Assembly: GCA_036351775.1 (NCBI GenBank)
Contig: JAZBPX010000066.1
Span: forward strand, 62,001-126,000
Direction of reading: 5' to 3'
DNA from: Pacificimonas sp036351775
GTDB lineage: Bacteria; Pseudomonadota; Alphaproteobacteria; Sphingomonadales; Sphingomonadaceae
DNA length: 64,000 bases
Below, in pieces: positions 63,853 through 64,000 of the stretch. The notes under the pieces were generated by a model that was not told where the DNA came from, searched no databases, and saw only the letters and a program-made list of their open reading frames with translations. Positions within the stretch are counted from its first letter, which is position 1, and each line of letters opens with the position of its first letter. The position numbers were made by a program, and so were the translations under genes.

Positions 63853-64000
63853 GTGGTGTGGTCCCGAAATCTATAGGGGTGGAACAGGAAATTCGTGAGC
63901 GGCCCACATAAAGCCGCAGCCGCTCGCTCGCAAGGTTGCTGGTAGGCAGGCGGCTACAGCGCCCGGACATCTGGCCCGCGACCCGCTGTCCCCGATGCAA
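63853..64000. other. Upstream region of sapC, no feature seen
   Basis: A 148-base stretch to the window end. It should contain the sapC promoter; I see no convincing gene, RNA or repeat in it. Confidence 0.5.

Overview
The window is high-GC chromosomal DNA from an alphaproteobacterium, most likely a member of the Sphingomonadales. The reasons are the nuo gene order with extra genes inserted, CpdR next to an N-formylglutamate amidohydrolase, DUF2842, DUF2794 and DUF3072 proteins, SapC, an HPr-rel-A type locus, and many intergenic palindromic repeats. The species cannot be named from this sequence alone.

Layout. 1-7931 (minus strand): respiratory complex I genes nuoA, B, C, D, E, F and the 5' part of nuoG, interrupted by a lipoprotein gene (D/E), a 90-residue ORF and a 230-residue secreted protein (F/G). 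The start of nuoG is duplicated there and forms a coupling mini-ORF. 8177-16161: housekeeping genes (suhB, efp, thiE, class I fructose-bisphosphate aldolase), a solo HicB-like antitoxin, an RHH protein with a repeated operator, and dense palindromic repeats. 15988-16785: a 6S RNA gene behind zapA and a small coiled-coil gene. 17029-22351: central-carbon operon tkt-gap-pgk-fcl-DUF2842-chorismate mutase. 22383-26197: DUF3072, an FeS photolyase, a GST, tRNA-Asp and a haloalkane dehalogenase. 26392-34151: four exported proteins of the DUF11/SdrD type, the last a 1694-residue protein with a predicted outer-membrane barrel. 34455-40115: SDRs, a BON-LysM protein, a quinone reductase, OxyR, CysE and DUF2794. 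40234-46580 (minus): phosphate regulon phoR-pstCAB-phoU-phoB without pstS.

46740-49599 is the most unusual locus. A promoter is followed by an exported Gly-rich protein with a Tat-like signal, a PqqD-like peptide chaperone, an HprK-related kinase and a nucleotidyltransferase, all translationally coupled. The PqqD/kinase/nucleotidyltransferase trio matches the HPr-rel-A system, whose substrate and product are, to my knowledge, not established. The first gene is proposed here as its substrate.

49514-63852: gph, glmU, a vapBC-like toxin-antitoxin pair, glmS, a response regulator, glutathione reductase, a VOC-YafY pair, a secreted protein, class II DAHP synthase, tRNA-Glu, a degenerate 6-phosphogluconolactonase-like protein, tRNA-Val, cpdR, N-formylglutamate amidohydrolase, a cytochrome b561 and sapC. 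Recurrent themes are very tight translational coupling (GTGA, ATGA, TGATG overlaps), duplicated start-codon junctions (nuoG and zapA), and three coupled genes that lack any ATG/GTG/TTG start.
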